Part shown: piece after piece, positions 1 to 9,523 of the stretch
Numbering within the stretch: position 1 is the stretch's first letter
Layout: each line of letters begins with the position of its first letter
Assembly: GCF_030246945.1 (NCBI RefSeq)
Contig: NZ_CP126742.1
Location: forward strand, 682,001 to 746,000
From: Microbacterium sp. zg-Y1090
Lineage (GTDB): Bacteria; Actinomycetota; Actinomycetes; Actinomycetales; Microbacteriaceae
Direction: 5' to 3'
Length of the DNA stretch: 64,000 bases
Program-made: the position numbers and the translations under genes
Notes under the pieces: model-generated
Database searches by the model: none
Told to the model about the DNA's origin: nothing
What the model saw: the letters and a program-made list of their open reading frames with translations, nothing else

Positions 1-632
1 TCGATGCGGTTGGCGTCCAGGTCGAGGGAAATCACCCGCGACGGGCCGTAGAGTCCCGCGGTCGCGATGGTGGCGAGGCCCACGGGTCCGGCACCGATGA
101 CCGCGACCACATCGCCGGCCTTCACCCCGCCCGCCTGCACACCGATCTCGTGACCGGTCGGCAGAATGTCCGACAGCAGCATCGCCTCGGCGTCGGTGAC
201 CGTGGCCGGCACCTTGTACAGCGACGTCTCGGCGTACGGGATGCGCACGTATTCGGCCTGCGTGCCGTCGATGAGGTGCCCGAGGATCCAGCCGATGCCC
301 GACTCGCCCTCCGGGGCCAGACAGTGCGAGTACAGCTGCTTGCGGCAGTAGCCGCAGTGCCCGCACGCGCTGATGCAGGAGATGATCACGCGGTCGCCGA
401 CCGCCAGGCCCTCGACGGCGGCTCCGACCTCGGTGATCGTTCCGACGCCCTCGTGCCCGAGGATGCGCCCATCGGTCACGGCCGGCACGTCGCCCTTGAG
501 GATGTGCAGGTCGGTGCCGCAGATCGTCGTCGCATCGATCTTGACGATGGCATCCGTGGCGTTCTTGATGACCGGATCGGGCACCGCCTCCCATGCCTTG
601 TTCCCTGCCCCGTGGTACACGAGTGCCTTCAT
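1..632 (-). CDS. Zinc-dependent alcohol dehydrogenase (C-terminal part outside window)
   Basis: Medium-chain NAD(P)-dependent alcohol dehydrogenase that would oxidise an alcohol to an aldehyde or ketone in the cytoplasm. The N-terminal 210 codons are present; the family is usually about 340-350 residues, so about 40 percent is missing beyond the left edge. Visible features are the catalytic-zinc cysteine in CGTD (C38), the GHE motif (H60, E61), a structural-zinc cluster of four cysteines around residues 90-110 (CGHCGYC followed by a later C), and the start of a Rossmann fold (GAGPVGLA) near residue 180. The start at 632 begins MKALVYHG, typical of the family. It is divergent from the DUF1269 gene. 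The true substrate cannot be told. Confidence 0.92.
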   Translation of the reverse strand, partial: MKALVYHGAGNKAWEAVPDPVIKNATDAIVKIDATTICGTDLHILKGDVPAVTDGRILGHEGVGTITEVGAAVEGLAVGDRVIISCISACGHCGYCRKQLYSHCLAPEGESGIGWILGHLIDGTQAEYVRIPYAETSLYKVPATVTDAEAMLLSDILPTGHEIGVQAGGVKAGDVVAVIGAGPVGLATIATAGLYGPSRVISLDLDANRI

Positions 633-825
633 GGCCTTCCTCCTGTCGTCGTCGTGCGGCCCATCTTCCGCTCCGCGCGGGCCGGGCAACAGGCCCCTTG
701 TCGCACCCCCGCCCCGGGGATAGCGTCAGCCGCACAGTGTGCATCATGCGAGCTCCGGTGGTGCATCCCGAACGCTGCCCGTCACGGTGCGTCGCGGGCG
801 GCCTGAACGCAAGGTAGGCAAATCC

Positions 826-1365
826 ATGGCTGATCTCATCGTCATCGCCTTCGACTCGGAGGCCGACGCCGAAGCGGCGTACAACACCGTGCAGCAGCTG
901 CAGGACGACATGGTCGTGCAGCTGGCGGGTCTTGCGCTGGTCAAGGTGAACAACGAAGGCAAGACGAGCGTGGAGTACCCCGGAGGCATCGCGAACATCG
1001 GGTTCGGTGCGGTGGGCGGGGCGCTGTTCGGCACCCTCATCGGCATCCTCTTCTTCGTCCCCGTCGCCGGACTCGTCCTCGGCGGCCTCGTCGGCGCGCT
1101 GTTCGCGGGCCTCGACAAGGTCGGCATGGACTCGGAGTTCCGCAGCCGCGTGCAGTCGGCGGTCACGGCCGGCAAGTCGGCCGTCGTGATCTACGCGACC
1201 AAGCTCACGGCCGACAAGTTCGCCGCCGCGCTGGCGCCCTTCCACGGCACGGTCATGCAGACCTCGCTGTCGGAGGACGACGAGCGCGAACTCGCCCATG
1301 ATCTCGGCGCGAACCAGGGGCAGGCGTCGCCGGCACCGGCACCGGCACCGGCCCCGGCCGAATAG
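826..1365 (+). CDS. DUF1269 family membrane protein
   Basis: A 179-residue protein of the DUF1269 family, whose role is unknown. It starts MADLIVIAFDSEADAE and has a ferredoxin-like N-terminal part, then a glycine-rich hydrophobic hairpin at about residues 60-97 (IGFGAVGGALFGTLIG onward) that probably inserts in or associates with the membrane. The C-terminus ends in an Ala-Pro repeat, probably a disordered tail. The in-frame ATG at 739 would add 29 residues of unrelated composition; the ATG at 826 is preferred because AAGG lies just upstream and the conserved family start is there. Function not inferred. Confidence 0.85.
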   Translation: MADLIVIAFDSEADAEAAYNTVQQLQDDMVVQLAGLALVKVNNEGKTSVEYPGGIANIGFGAVGGALFGTLIGILFFVPVAGLVLGGLVGALFAGLDKVGMDSEFRSRVQSAVTAGKSAVVIYATKLTADKFAAALAPFHGTVMQTSLSEDDERELAHDLGANQGQASPAPAPAPAPAE

Positions 1366-1437
1366 TCGTACGGGGAGCGCTCGCTTGCCGTCGGTGCGGG
1401 CGAGCGCAACCCCTGGGCGCACCCCGGGGAGTGCTTC

Positions 1438-1443
1438 TAGGGT
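1438..1443 (+). promoter_or_regulatory. Leaderless-type -10 box before the histidine phosphatase gene
   Basis: TAGGGT lies 6 nt before the ATG at 1450 and no Shine-Dalgarno sequence is present. In actinobacteria a TANNNT box at this distance usually marks a leaderless transcript starting at the A of ATG. The assignment is by pattern only. Confidence 0.5.
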
Positions 1444-1449
1444 GGGCGG

Positions 1450-2217
1450 ATGCCGGTGAACACTCTGTGGCTCGTACGACACGGTGAGAGCGTGGGCAAC
1501 GTCGCGGCGAGCCGCGCGGAGCGGGAAGGACTCGAACGCATCCCGCTGGACATACGCGACTCCGACGTGCCGCTGTCCTCGACGGGGGAGGAGCAGGCCG
1601 CCGCGCTCGGGGATTGGCTCGAAGACAATCGCGGCGCGATCGACGCGTACTGGTCATCGCCGTACCTGCGGGCACGCGAGACGCTCGCGATCGCGCTGGG
1701 CGGCCACCCCGCCGACGTCGTCGTCGACGAGCGGCTGCGCGATCGTGAGCTCGGCATTCTGGACCTGCTCACCATGAGCGGAGTCGCGCGGCTGCACCCG
1801 GAGGAGGCGCAGCGCCGGCGTCACCTCGGCAAGTACTACCACCGCCCCCCGGGCGGGGAATCGTGGGCGGACGTCGCGCTGCGGCTGAGATCCGTCCTCG
1901 GAGATCTGCTGGCCGGCCCACAGGAATCGGCGCTCGTGGTCGCCCACGACGCCGTGGTCACCCTGATCGTCTCCCTGCTGCGCGGCATGCCCGAGCGCGA
2001 ACTGCTGGAGTTCGCCGCGGCGAACCCGGTGCTCAACGCGTCGGTGACCCGTCTCGAGCTCGTCGACGGCCGGTGGGAGCTGCGGGCGTTCTCCGACGTG
2101 GGCCATCTGCAGGAGGAGGGTGCGAAGGTCACGGTGCACCCGGGGACCCCCGAGGTCGGCGACCCGGCAACCGGTCCGCAAGCCACCCCCGACGCCCGCA
2201 CGGAGCAGGCGCCATGA
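1450..2217 (+). CDS. Histidine phosphatase family protein
   Basis: A 255-residue phosphoglycerate-mutase-like phosphatase. The RHGE signature with the nucleophilic His lies at residues 10-13 (LVRHGESVGN), the second catalytic His is in VVAHDAV near residue 160, and conserved arginines follow. The substrate is unknown; the family covers sugar phosphates, nucleotides and cofactors. The last bases overlap the next gene in an ATGA junction (2214-2217), so the protein is probably made together with NnrD. A TAGGGT box just upstream suggests a leaderless mRNA. Confidence 0.9.
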   Translation: MPVNTLWLVRHGESVGNVAASRAEREGLERIPLDIRDSDVPLSSTGEEQAAALGDWLEDNRGAIDAYWSSPYLRARETLAIALGGHPADVVVDERLRDRELGILDLLTMSGVARLHPEEAQRRRHLGKYYHRPPGGESWADVALRLRSVLGDLLAGPQESALVVAHDAVVTLIVSLLRGMPERELLEFAAANPVLNASVTRLELVDGRWELRAFSDVGHLQEEGAKVTVHPGTPEVGDPATGPQATPDARTEQAP

Positions 2218-3080
2218 CGACACATCGTGACGACGCGCCGCAGCCGGTGACGGAGGAGCTGCTGGCGCAGTGGGGCCTTCCCGATCCCGGAGCGGACAAG
2301 AAAGCACGCGGGGACGTCATCGTGATCGGCGGCTCCCGCAGAACGCCGGGCGGCGTGATGCTTGCGGGCGAGGCGACCTTGCGGGTGGGCGCGGGCAGAC
2401 TCGCCGTCTTCGTGCCGGGTTCGATCGATGCGCAGGTGGGCATCGTGCTGCCGGAGGCGGCGGTCTATGCCCTGCCCGAGCGCGCCCGGGACCCCTTCCC
2501 CCGGGCGGCGCAGCAGAACATCGCCGCGGCGGATGCCGTGCTCGTCGGGCCCGGGTTCGACGACGCCGACGAGACGCGCGACACCCTTCTCGCCGTCGCC
2601 GACGCCGGCCCGCGGTGCCTGGTGCTCGACGCCTACGCCCTCGGCATCCTCTCCGACGTCGACCGTGCGCGCCTGCCCGAGGAGCTGCTCCTCACCCCCA
2701 ACCGCGAAGAGCTCGCGCTGCTGCTCGGCGGAGACACCCCGGCGGATGAGCTGGGCGATGATCTGACGGATGCCGTGCGCGAGGTGGCCCGACGCCACTT
2801 GGCCGTCGTCAGCTGCTACGACGTCGTCGCCGACCCTGACGGCGCCGCCTGGCGCATCGACGGCGGCGGGCCGGGGCTGGCCACCTCGGGAAGCGGCGAC
2901 GTGCTCGCGGGTGCCGTCACCGGGTTCGTCGCCCGCGGCACCGGATCGGCGCAGGCGGCGGTGTGGGCGGCCTGGGTGCATGCACGCGCCGGTGACCGGC
3001 TCACCGAGCGCTTCGGGCTCGGCTTCCTCGCCCGCGAGCTCGTCGCCGAGCTGCCGCTCGCGCTGCGCGAGGCCGCGTAG
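2214..3080 (+). CDS. nnrD: ADP-dependent NAD(P)H-hydrate dehydratase
   Basis: A 288-residue ribokinase-fold enzyme that repairs damaged (hydrated) NADH and NADPH. The family normally uses ADP or ATP to dehydrate S-NAD(P)HX. Visible motifs are VIGGSRRTPGG near residue 35, LTPNREELALLLG, and the nucleotide-binding GSGDVLAG near the C-terminus. There is no N-terminal epimerase (NnrE) domain, so this is the single-domain form and the epimerase must be encoded elsewhere. The start is the ATG at 2214 that overlaps the stop of the phosphatase; upstream in-frame codons belong to that gene in another frame. It converges on the aminotransferase gene with only 4 nt between the stops. Confidence 0.92.
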   Translation: MTTHRDDAPQPVTEELLAQWGLPDPGADKKARGDVIVIGGSRRTPGGVMLAGEATLRVGAGRLAVFVPGSIDAQVGIVLPEAAVYALPERARDPFPRAAQQNIAAADAVLVGPGFDDADETRDTLLAVADAGPRCLVLDAYALGILSDVDRARLPEELLLTPNREELALLLGGDTPADELGDDLTDAVREVARRHLAVVSCYDVVADPDGAAWRIDGGGPGLATSGSGDVLAGAVTGFVARGTGSAQAAVWAAWVHARAGDRLTERFGLGFLARELVAELPLALREAA

Positions 3081-3084
3081 CGCG

Positions 3085-4263
3085 CTACGACGCCGCCGCG
3101 CGCGCGTCGAGCGCGGCCGCCATGCGCTCGACCGCCGTCCGCAGCAGCGGGCGCGGCAGAGCGAACACGAAGCGCACGTGACCTCGACCGGCCTCGCCGC
3201 ACGCGATGCCGTCGATCATCGCCACCCGCGCATGCTCACGGAACCATTCCGCCAGGTCACCACCCAGGCCGTACGCGCGCAGATCGATCAGCGCGATGTA
3301 GGTGCCTTCCGGCATCGTCATCCGCGCAGCGGGGAGCAGCTCGCGCACCAGCTCCGCCAGCATCCGCCGGTTGCCGTCGAGATAGGCGACGGCGTCGTCG
3401 AGCCAGTCCGCGCCGCCGGCGAACGCCGCCGTGTTGGCGTAGACCCCGATCGTCGAGGTGCCGTGGCCGGCCCACATGCCGAACTCTTCCCACGCCGCGG
3501 CATCCGCGTCGTTCGAGAGGATCACCTGGGCGCACTTCAGCCCGGCGAGGTTCCACGCCTTCGAGGCGGATGCCGCCGTCAGCGTGTGCCCGGCCGCGGT
3601 CTCGGACACCGAGGCGTAGGGCACGTGGCGAGCCGGGCCGTAGACGATGGGCGCGTGGATCTCGTCGGAGAACACGCGTCCGCCGGCGGCATCGACCACC
3701 TCCGACACCGCGACGAGCTCGTCCCGCGTGAAGACGGTGCCGAGCGGGTTGTGCGGATTGCAGAGGACGAGCAGACCGCCCCCGTCGGCGAAAGCGCGGG
3801 CCACGCCCTCGAGGTCCATGACCATGCGGTCGTCCACCTCGATGCTCGGCACTTCGATGACCCGGCGGTCGTGCATGCCGGGCACCGTCAGGAACGGCAT
3901 GTAGGCCGGCGTCGGGACGATGACGGCCGACCCGGGCGTGGAGAAGCGTTCGATCGCGAGCTCGAACGCCGCGATCACGTCGGGCACATGGTGCACCCGC
4001 TCGGGCGGTACGGCCCAGCCGTATCGGTCGGCGTACCAGGCAGCGGTGGCCGCCGAGAGATCGGTGGCCGCCTGCGTGGGCAGGTAGCCGGTCGCGCCGC
4101 GGTCCAGCGCGCCGGTGACGGCATCGCGCACCGCGGGTGCCACACCGAAGTCCATCTCGGCGACGAACGCGCCGATCGCGTCGGGGAACATCGTCCACTT
4201 CAGGCTGCCGCGCTCCCGCAGCCGGTCTTCGGTGAGGGCATCGACGTCGGTCGCGAAGGTCAT
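3085..4263 (-). CDS. MalY/PatB family pyridoxal-phosphate C-S lyase
   Basis: A 392-residue fold-type I PLP enzyme. The N-terminus has the MalY/PatB signature (LKWTMFPDAIGAFVAEMDF), and the PLP lysine is in ASASKAWNLAGLKCAQ. Family members cleave cystathionine, cysteine or related C-S bonds, releasing pyruvate and ammonia, and some moonlight as regulators (MalY). The ADMDF signature reads AEMDF here, within the family's range. It stands alone, convergent with nnrD. Whether it works in methionine synthesis or cysteine degradation cannot be told from context. Confidence 0.88.
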   Translation of the reverse strand: MTFATDVDALTEDRLRERGSLKWTMFPDAIGAFVAEMDFGVAPAVRDAVTGALDRGATGYLPTQAATDLSAATAAWYADRYGWAVPPERVHHVPDVIAAFELAIERFSTPGSAVIVPTPAYMPFLTVPGMHDRRVIEVPSIEVDDRMVMDLEGVARAFADGGGLLVLCNPHNPLGTVFTRDELVAVSEVVDAAGGRVFSDEIHAPIVYGPARHVPYASVSETAAGHTLTAASASKAWNLAGLKCAQVILSNDADAAAWEEFGMWAGHGTSTIGVYANTAAFAGGADWLDDAVAYLDGNRRMLAELVRELLPAARMTMPEGTYIALIDLRAYGLGGDLAEWFREHARVAMIDGIACGEAGRGHVRFVFALPRPLLRTAVERMAAALDARAAAS

Positions 4264-4499
4264 GCCTCCACGTTAGGGCTCGCCGCAGACGACAACGCTC
4301 CGATGAGGACCCGACGATGACGGCGTTGCCGGACGGTTAGCAGAAGAGCCGCTCCCGGACAACGGTCATCCCTCGGCGGGCTGTTCGGTGCACCATCGAG
4401 GCGGGCGAGGGTGCAGGGGTCGCCCGGACCGACGCCGCGCGCAGCGGATGCCGGGCGGCGCATCGCACCCCGCATGCTCGAGAAAGGACTCGGACCGGC

Positions 4500-5804
4500 A
4501 TGGGCATTCGACAGAGGTCGCAGTGGCGACAGAGGGCCGTCGGCGCGGCGGTCGTGGTGGCAGCGCTGGTGCTGGCCGGGTGCGGCCGCGCGGACGACGG
4601 AGCGCCCTCGGGCGAGGCCGGCGCGGTGACCGACGGCCCCGCCACGGGCACGATCGAGCTGTGGGCGGCGGGGGCGGAAGCCGCGGAGCTGCCGGTGCTG
4701 TTCGATGATTTCATCGCCGAGAACCCCGACGTCGAGATCAACATGACGCCCATCCCCGAAGAGGAGTTCGTCACGAAGATGACCGCGGCGATCGCCGCGG
4801 GCACCGTCCCCGACCTGGTGTACGTCTTCACCGAGCACCAGCCCGCGCTCTTCGCCACCGAGGCGTTCGCGCCGGTCCCCGAAGGACTCGTGGACGAGGC
4901 GGACTTCTTCGCGTCGGTGTGGGAGAGCGGTCAGGTCGACGGCGTGTCGTACGGGGTGCCCTGGTTCACCTACGCCCGCGTCTTCCAGTACCGCGCCGAT
5001 CTGGCAGAGGCCGCCGGTCTCGAGCCACCGCAGGACTGGGACGATCTGCGCGAGTTCGCCCAGACGCTGAAGGATGCCGGCGTGGCGTATCCGCTCGCCT
5101 TCTACGTCGTCCCCTTCGACGAGTACACCGCCGCGCAGTTCGACACGTTCGCGCATCAGAACGGCGGCGGCATCATCAGCGACGACGCCACGGAGTGGAC
5201 CATCGACTCCCCGGAGAACGTCGAGGCGCTGGAGTTCTACGGTTCCCTCTTCGACGACGGCTTCGTCTCGCCCGACGGCCCGACCTCGGTCGACTCCGTG
5301 GCCTACCTGGCCCAGGACCGTATCGCGGGGGTGCTCAACGGGCCGTGGCTGCGTGGCTGGATCAAGGACGCGCACGGCCAGGAGTGGCTCGACGAGCACA
5401 TGGCCGCGCTGGTGCCGCCCGCAGGCCCGGGCGGTGAGCGGGCCGCCTCGATCGGCGGCGGCAACTGGGCTGTGCTGGAGGACGCCGCCAACGCCGATGC
5501 CGCCTGGAAGTTCGTGCGGTACGCCTCGGAGCCCGAGACGCAGCTGGCCTGGTTCGCGAGCATGGGAAACCTGCCGACGGTTCAGGTCGCCTGGGACGAT
5601 CCGGCGATCGCCGACGACGAGGCACTTGAGCAGGTGCGCGAGGCCATGGAGTACGGCGTCTCGGTCCCGCCGGTGCCGACATGGAACCAGGTCGGCAAGG
5701 CGCTGGGAGAGCAGATCGAGCGCGTGGCACGGGGGACCGCAACCGCGCAGGAGGCGCTGGATGCGGCGCAGGCCGAGGCGGAGTCCATCGGCGTCGGCCA
5801 GTAG
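4500..5804 (+). CDS. Sugar ABC transporter substrate-binding lipoprotein
   Basis: A 434-residue extracellular solute-binding protein of family 1 (MalE/UgpB type). The signal peptide ends in the lipobox LAGC with the lipidated cysteine at residue 28, so the mature protein is anchored to the outer face of the membrane. A low-complexity linker is followed by TIELWAAG and the binding fold. It is the first gene of an importer with the two permeases behind it, the stop abutting the next ATG without a gap. No ATPase gene is present, so a shared MsiK-type ATPase is likely, as usual in actinobacteria. No regulator lies nearby; the substrate is unknown. Confidence 0.93.
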   Translation: MGIRQRSQWRQRAVGAAVVVAALVLAGCGRADDGAPSGEAGAVTDGPATGTIELWAAGAEAAELPVLFDDFIAENPDVEINMTPIPEEEFVTKMTAAIAAGTVPDLVYVFTEHQPALFATEAFAPVPEGLVDEADFFASVWESGQVDGVSYGVPWFTYARVFQYRADLAEAAGLEPPQDWDDLREFAQTLKDAGVAYPLAFYVVPFDEYTAAQFDTFAHQNGGGIISDDATEWTIDSPENVEALEFYGSLFDDGFVSPDGPTSVDSVAYLAQDRIAGVLNGPWLRGWIKDAHGQEWLDEHMAALVPPAGPGGERAASIGGGNWAVLEDAANADAAWKFVRYASEPETQLAWFASMGNLPTVQVAWDDPAIADDEALEQVREAMEYGVSVPPVPTWNQVGKALGEQIERVARGTATAQEALDAAQAEAESIGVGQ

Positions 5805-6788
5805 ATGACCGCCACCGTGACGTCGGGTCCGGAAGGCAGGGCAGCGCCCCCGCCTTCCGGACCCGGGGCGGCGGGGCGGCGATGGCGTGCGACGAACCCC
5901 CCGCGGCGGTCGTCGCTGCAACGGGCGCAGGCACGGGCGGCCTGGCTGTTCCTGTTGCCCTTCCTCGTGGTGACGGCCACCTTCACCGCCGTCCCGGTTC
6001 TCGCGGCCATGGGGATGAGCCTCACCGACATCACCTCGCGCGACATCCGCACCCCCTTCGCCGTCGACTTCATCGGCTTCGAGAACTTCGTGCGGGTGCT
6101 CGGCGACGCTGGCTTCCAGCGATCGATGCTCAACACCGCGCTGTTCGTGGTGCTGTGCGTCCCGCTCAGTGCCGGACTGGGCCTCGTGCTGGCCCTGCTG
6201 CTCGACAAGGGCATCCGGCGGCTGCGCACGTTCTTCCGCGCCGCCGCCTACCTTCCCGTCATCACCAACATCGTCGCCGCGGCGGTGATCTGGCAGTATG
6301 CCTTCGCCCCGCTCGGGCCGGTCAACGCCGCTCTGGAGGGCATCGGTGCGGCGGGACCGAATTGGCTGGGCGACCCGGTGTGGGCGGTGGCGACCGTGGT
6401 GATGCTGGCGGTGTGGCGCAACGTCGGCACGTGCATGGTGCTGTTCCTGGCGGGCCTGCAGGCCATTCCTCAGCAGGTCTACGAAGCGGCGGCGGTCGAC
6501 GGCGCCACGGCCGCGCGCCGCTTCCGCTCCATCACACTGCCGCTTCTGCGCCCGGCGACGCTTCTGGTTGTGGTGCTCATGACGGTGTCGTTCCTGAGCA
6601 TCTTCGAGGAGCCCTATCTGCTCACCGCCGGCGGGCCACTGGGCTCGACCCGGTCCATCGCCCTGTGGATCTATCAGCAGTTCGGCTTCGGCAACACGGC
6701 GATCTCGATGGCCGGATCGTTCCTCCTCATCGTGTTCGTCTCGATCGTCGCGGTCGTGCAGTTCCGTTTGCTGAGGCCCAAGCATTGA
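5805..6788 (+). CDS. Carbohydrate ABC transporter permease (MalF type)
   Basis: A 327-residue inner-membrane subunit with a proline-rich cytoplasmic N-terminus, then six predicted helices beginning WLFLLPFLVVTATF. The EAA loop that docks the ATPase is seen as YEAAAVDGATAARRFRSITL. It starts directly after the stop of the binding-protein gene and its own stop overlaps the TTG start of the second permease, so the three genes form one operon. It would form a heterodimer with the downstream permease. Confidence 0.94.
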   Translation: MTATVTSGPEGRAAPPPSGPGAAGRRWRATNPPRRSSLQRAQARAAWLFLLPFLVVTATFTAVPVLAAMGMSLTDITSRDIRTPFAVDFIGFENFVRVLGDAGFQRSMLNTALFVVLCVPLSAGLGLVLALLLDKGIRRLRTFFRAAAYLPVITNIVAAAVIWQYAFAPLGPVNAALEGIGAAGPNWLGDPVWAVATVVMLAVWRNVGTCMVLFLAGLQAIPQQVYEAAAVDGATAARRFRSITLPLLRPATLLVVVLMTVSFLSIFEEPYLLTAGGPLGSTRSIALWIYQQFGFGNTAISMAGSFLLIVFVSIVAVVQFRLLRPKH

Positions 6789-7612
6789 ACGCGCCGTCGC
6801 GGCTGTCCTCGGCAGCGCTGTACACCGCCGTCGTCGTGATCGTCGGGGCACTGCTGCTGCCCTTCGTCTGGGTCGTCTTCGGATCGTTCAAGACCCAGGG
6901 GGAGTTCCTCTCCGACCCGGGAGCCTGGTTCCCGCAGAGCTTCCAGGTCCAGAACTACGTCGACCTGTTCGTGGAGGAGGGGTTCGGCCTCTACTTCGTC
7001 AACAGCGCCATCGTCTCGGTCGTGGCCGTCTCGGCCAACGTGCTGTTCAGCTCGATGGCGGGATACGCGCTGGCGAAGCTGGAGTTCCGCGGCAAGAACC
7101 TCGTCTTCTCGCTCGTGATCTTCGCCTGGATCGTGCCCTACGTGGCGATCTTCGTGCCGCAGTTCCTGGTGATCGTGCAACTGGGCCTGGTGAACACCCT
7201 GTCGGGCATCATCGCGCCGCTGCTGGTGACGCCGCTGTCGGTGTTCATCATGCGCCAGTTCGCGTACTCGCTGCCCACCGAACTGCTCGAGGCGGGCAGG
7301 GTGGACGGTGCGAGCGAGGCGCGCCTGTTCTTCGGCATCTTCCTGCCGCTGTCCGGCCCGCCCGTGGCCACCATCGCGATCCTGTCGTTCCTCGGGTCGT
7401 GGAACTCGTTCCTGTGGCCGTTGATCGTGGCCCAGAGCGAGGGGACGTTCACCCTTCCCGTGGCGCTGGCGGTGGCCTCGCAGGCATCCAACACCACGGA
7501 GTTCGGCATCCTGCTGGCCGGGGCCGTGGTCGTGCTGCTGCCGGTGCTGATCCTCTTCCTCTTCCTGCAGAAGTACTTCATCCAGGGGGTCGCCACCGCC
7601 GGCATCAAGTAG
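6785..7612 (+). CDS. Carbohydrate ABC transporter permease (MalG type)
   Basis: A 275-residue second permease of the importer. The EAA loop reads LEAGRVDGASEARLFFGIFL. The start is inferred to be TTG at 6785, overlapping the previous stop (TTGA): it gives MNAPSRLSSAAL followed at once by the first membrane helix and a normal family length. The next in-frame ATG would remove several membrane helices. The gene ends the operon; GC-rich hairpin-like sequence follows. Confidence 0.9.
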   Translation: MNAPSRLSSAALYTAVVVIVGALLLPFVWVVFGSFKTQGEFLSDPGAWFPQSFQVQNYVDLFVEEGFGLYFVNSAIVSVVAVSANVLFSSMAGYALAKLEFRGKNLVFSLVIFAWIVPYVAIFVPQFLVIVQLGLVNTLSGIIAPLLVTPLSVFIMRQFAYSLPTELLEAGRVDGASEARLFFGIFLPLSGPPVATIAILSFLGSWNSFLWPLIVAQSEGTFTLPVALAVASQASNTTEFGILLAGAVVVLLPVLILFLFLQKYFIQGVATAGIK

Positions 7613-7647
7613 CGCCGGCCGCCGGCATCCCGGGAGGACCGAGGGGA

Positions 7648-8004
7648 TCAGCTCAGCGCGCTGGAGGACTCCGGGGTGTCGTCTGCGACGTCCGCCGCGT
7701 CGGTGTCGATGTGCTCGGCGACGAGCATGACGCCGCCGGAGGAGTTCGCGCTGCTGGCGAGTTCCTCGACCCAGCTGCGGCTGAGCTGCGTCGGCTCCGG
7801 GTCGTCGAAGACGAAGCGCAGGGGGATCGACGGGTGGATCCACACGGTGCTGCGGCCGCGCTCCTGGTCGTCGGGATGCCGCCACGACACCGTGAAGCTC
7901 TCGCCACGGCGCAGCTTGGTCGCGATGACGACCTTCAGGTGCGCCAGCGCGCGATCCTCGATGTGTACGGGCGTGGACTCGCCCCCGTAATACAGCGTTC
8001 CCAC
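7648..8004 (-). CDS. Small conserved Microbacteriaceae protein (DUF7882-like)
   Basis: A 118-residue protein starting with GTG (MGTLYYGGESTPVHIEDR). It carries ALAHLKVVIATKLRRGESF, then W/H-rich beta segments (SWRHPDD, STVWIHPSIPLRFVFDD) and a C-terminal segment ending in an acidic Ser/Ala tail. I recall this pattern as a family common in Microbacteriaceae, sometimes mislabelled as DNA ligase, now DUF7882; I could not check that by search. GGAG precedes the GTG at a suitable distance. No function is known. Confidence 0.8.
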   Translation of the reverse strand: MGTLYYGGESTPVHIEDRALAHLKVVIATKLRRGESFTVSWRHPDDQERGRSTVWIHPSIPLRFVFDDPEPTQLSRSWVEELASSANSSGGVMLVAEHIDTDAADVADDTPESSSALS

Positions 8005-8095
8005 GTCACTCCACTCTCTCGGTCTGGGCTAGATCACCGCCACCGACCAAGCGGCTGCAGCGACCCCAGCCTAGCGCCCTTACGATGCCCAGACC

Positions 8096-9185
<1,090 letters not shown>

Positions 9186-9200
9186 TCCCGGAATGAGAAT

Positions 9201-9227
9201 ACGGCCCGGGCGATGAGCCCGGGCCGT
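9201..9227 (+). terminator. Hairpin terminator after the aldo/keto reductase
   Basis: A perfect 11-bp stem (ACGGCCCGGGC with GCCCGGGCCGT) and a 5-nt loop begin 15 nt after the stop codon and are followed by CTT. This is typical of terminators in very GC-rich genomes, where the U tract is short. Confidence 0.75.
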
Positions 9228-9427
9228 CTTCCCGGTCGGGGTGACCCGAACACCGCGCGACCGGGGTGAAGCAGATTCCACGCTAGCCGCGGCGTGCGGC
9301 CGAGCGCGAATTGCGTGAGAACACCCTCATCCGCGGCGCGGATGCCGATGCGGCCACCCGCCGCCCCGCGCATCGGAAGATTAGGCTGACCACCCGCGGC
9401 AGACGCCGCGCGACGCGAAGGATCGCC

Positions 9428-9523
9428 ATGAGCTCACCCAGTCCGGGACGGTTCGACCAGGGCAGCGGCACCCTCGTGCCCGCAACGGACGGATGGGCGA
9501 TCGACGAGGTGGTGCCGGCATGA
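9428..9523 (+). CDS. Short leader ORF coupled to the TauE/SafE permease
   Basis: A 31-codon reading frame starting MSSPSPGRFDQGSG. It has a good ribosome-binding site (GAAGGA at 9417-9422, 5 nt before the ATG) and its stop overlaps the permease ATG in an ATGA junction (9520-9523), the arrangement used for translational coupling. It shows no signal peptide, membrane helix or known motif. It could be a regulatory leader peptide, a genuine microprotein, or the eroded end of a former gene. Confidence 0.45.
   Translation: MSSPSPGRFDQGSGTLVPATDGWAIDEVVPA

Noticed and set aside
4260..6851. Very long open frames opposite real genes (for example 863 codons here on the minus strand, and 1041 codons at 19401-22526)
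   Set aside because: They lie antisense to well-recognised genes and have the Arg/His/Gly/Asp-rich composition produced by mirror frames of high-GC coding DNA. No domain is recognisable.
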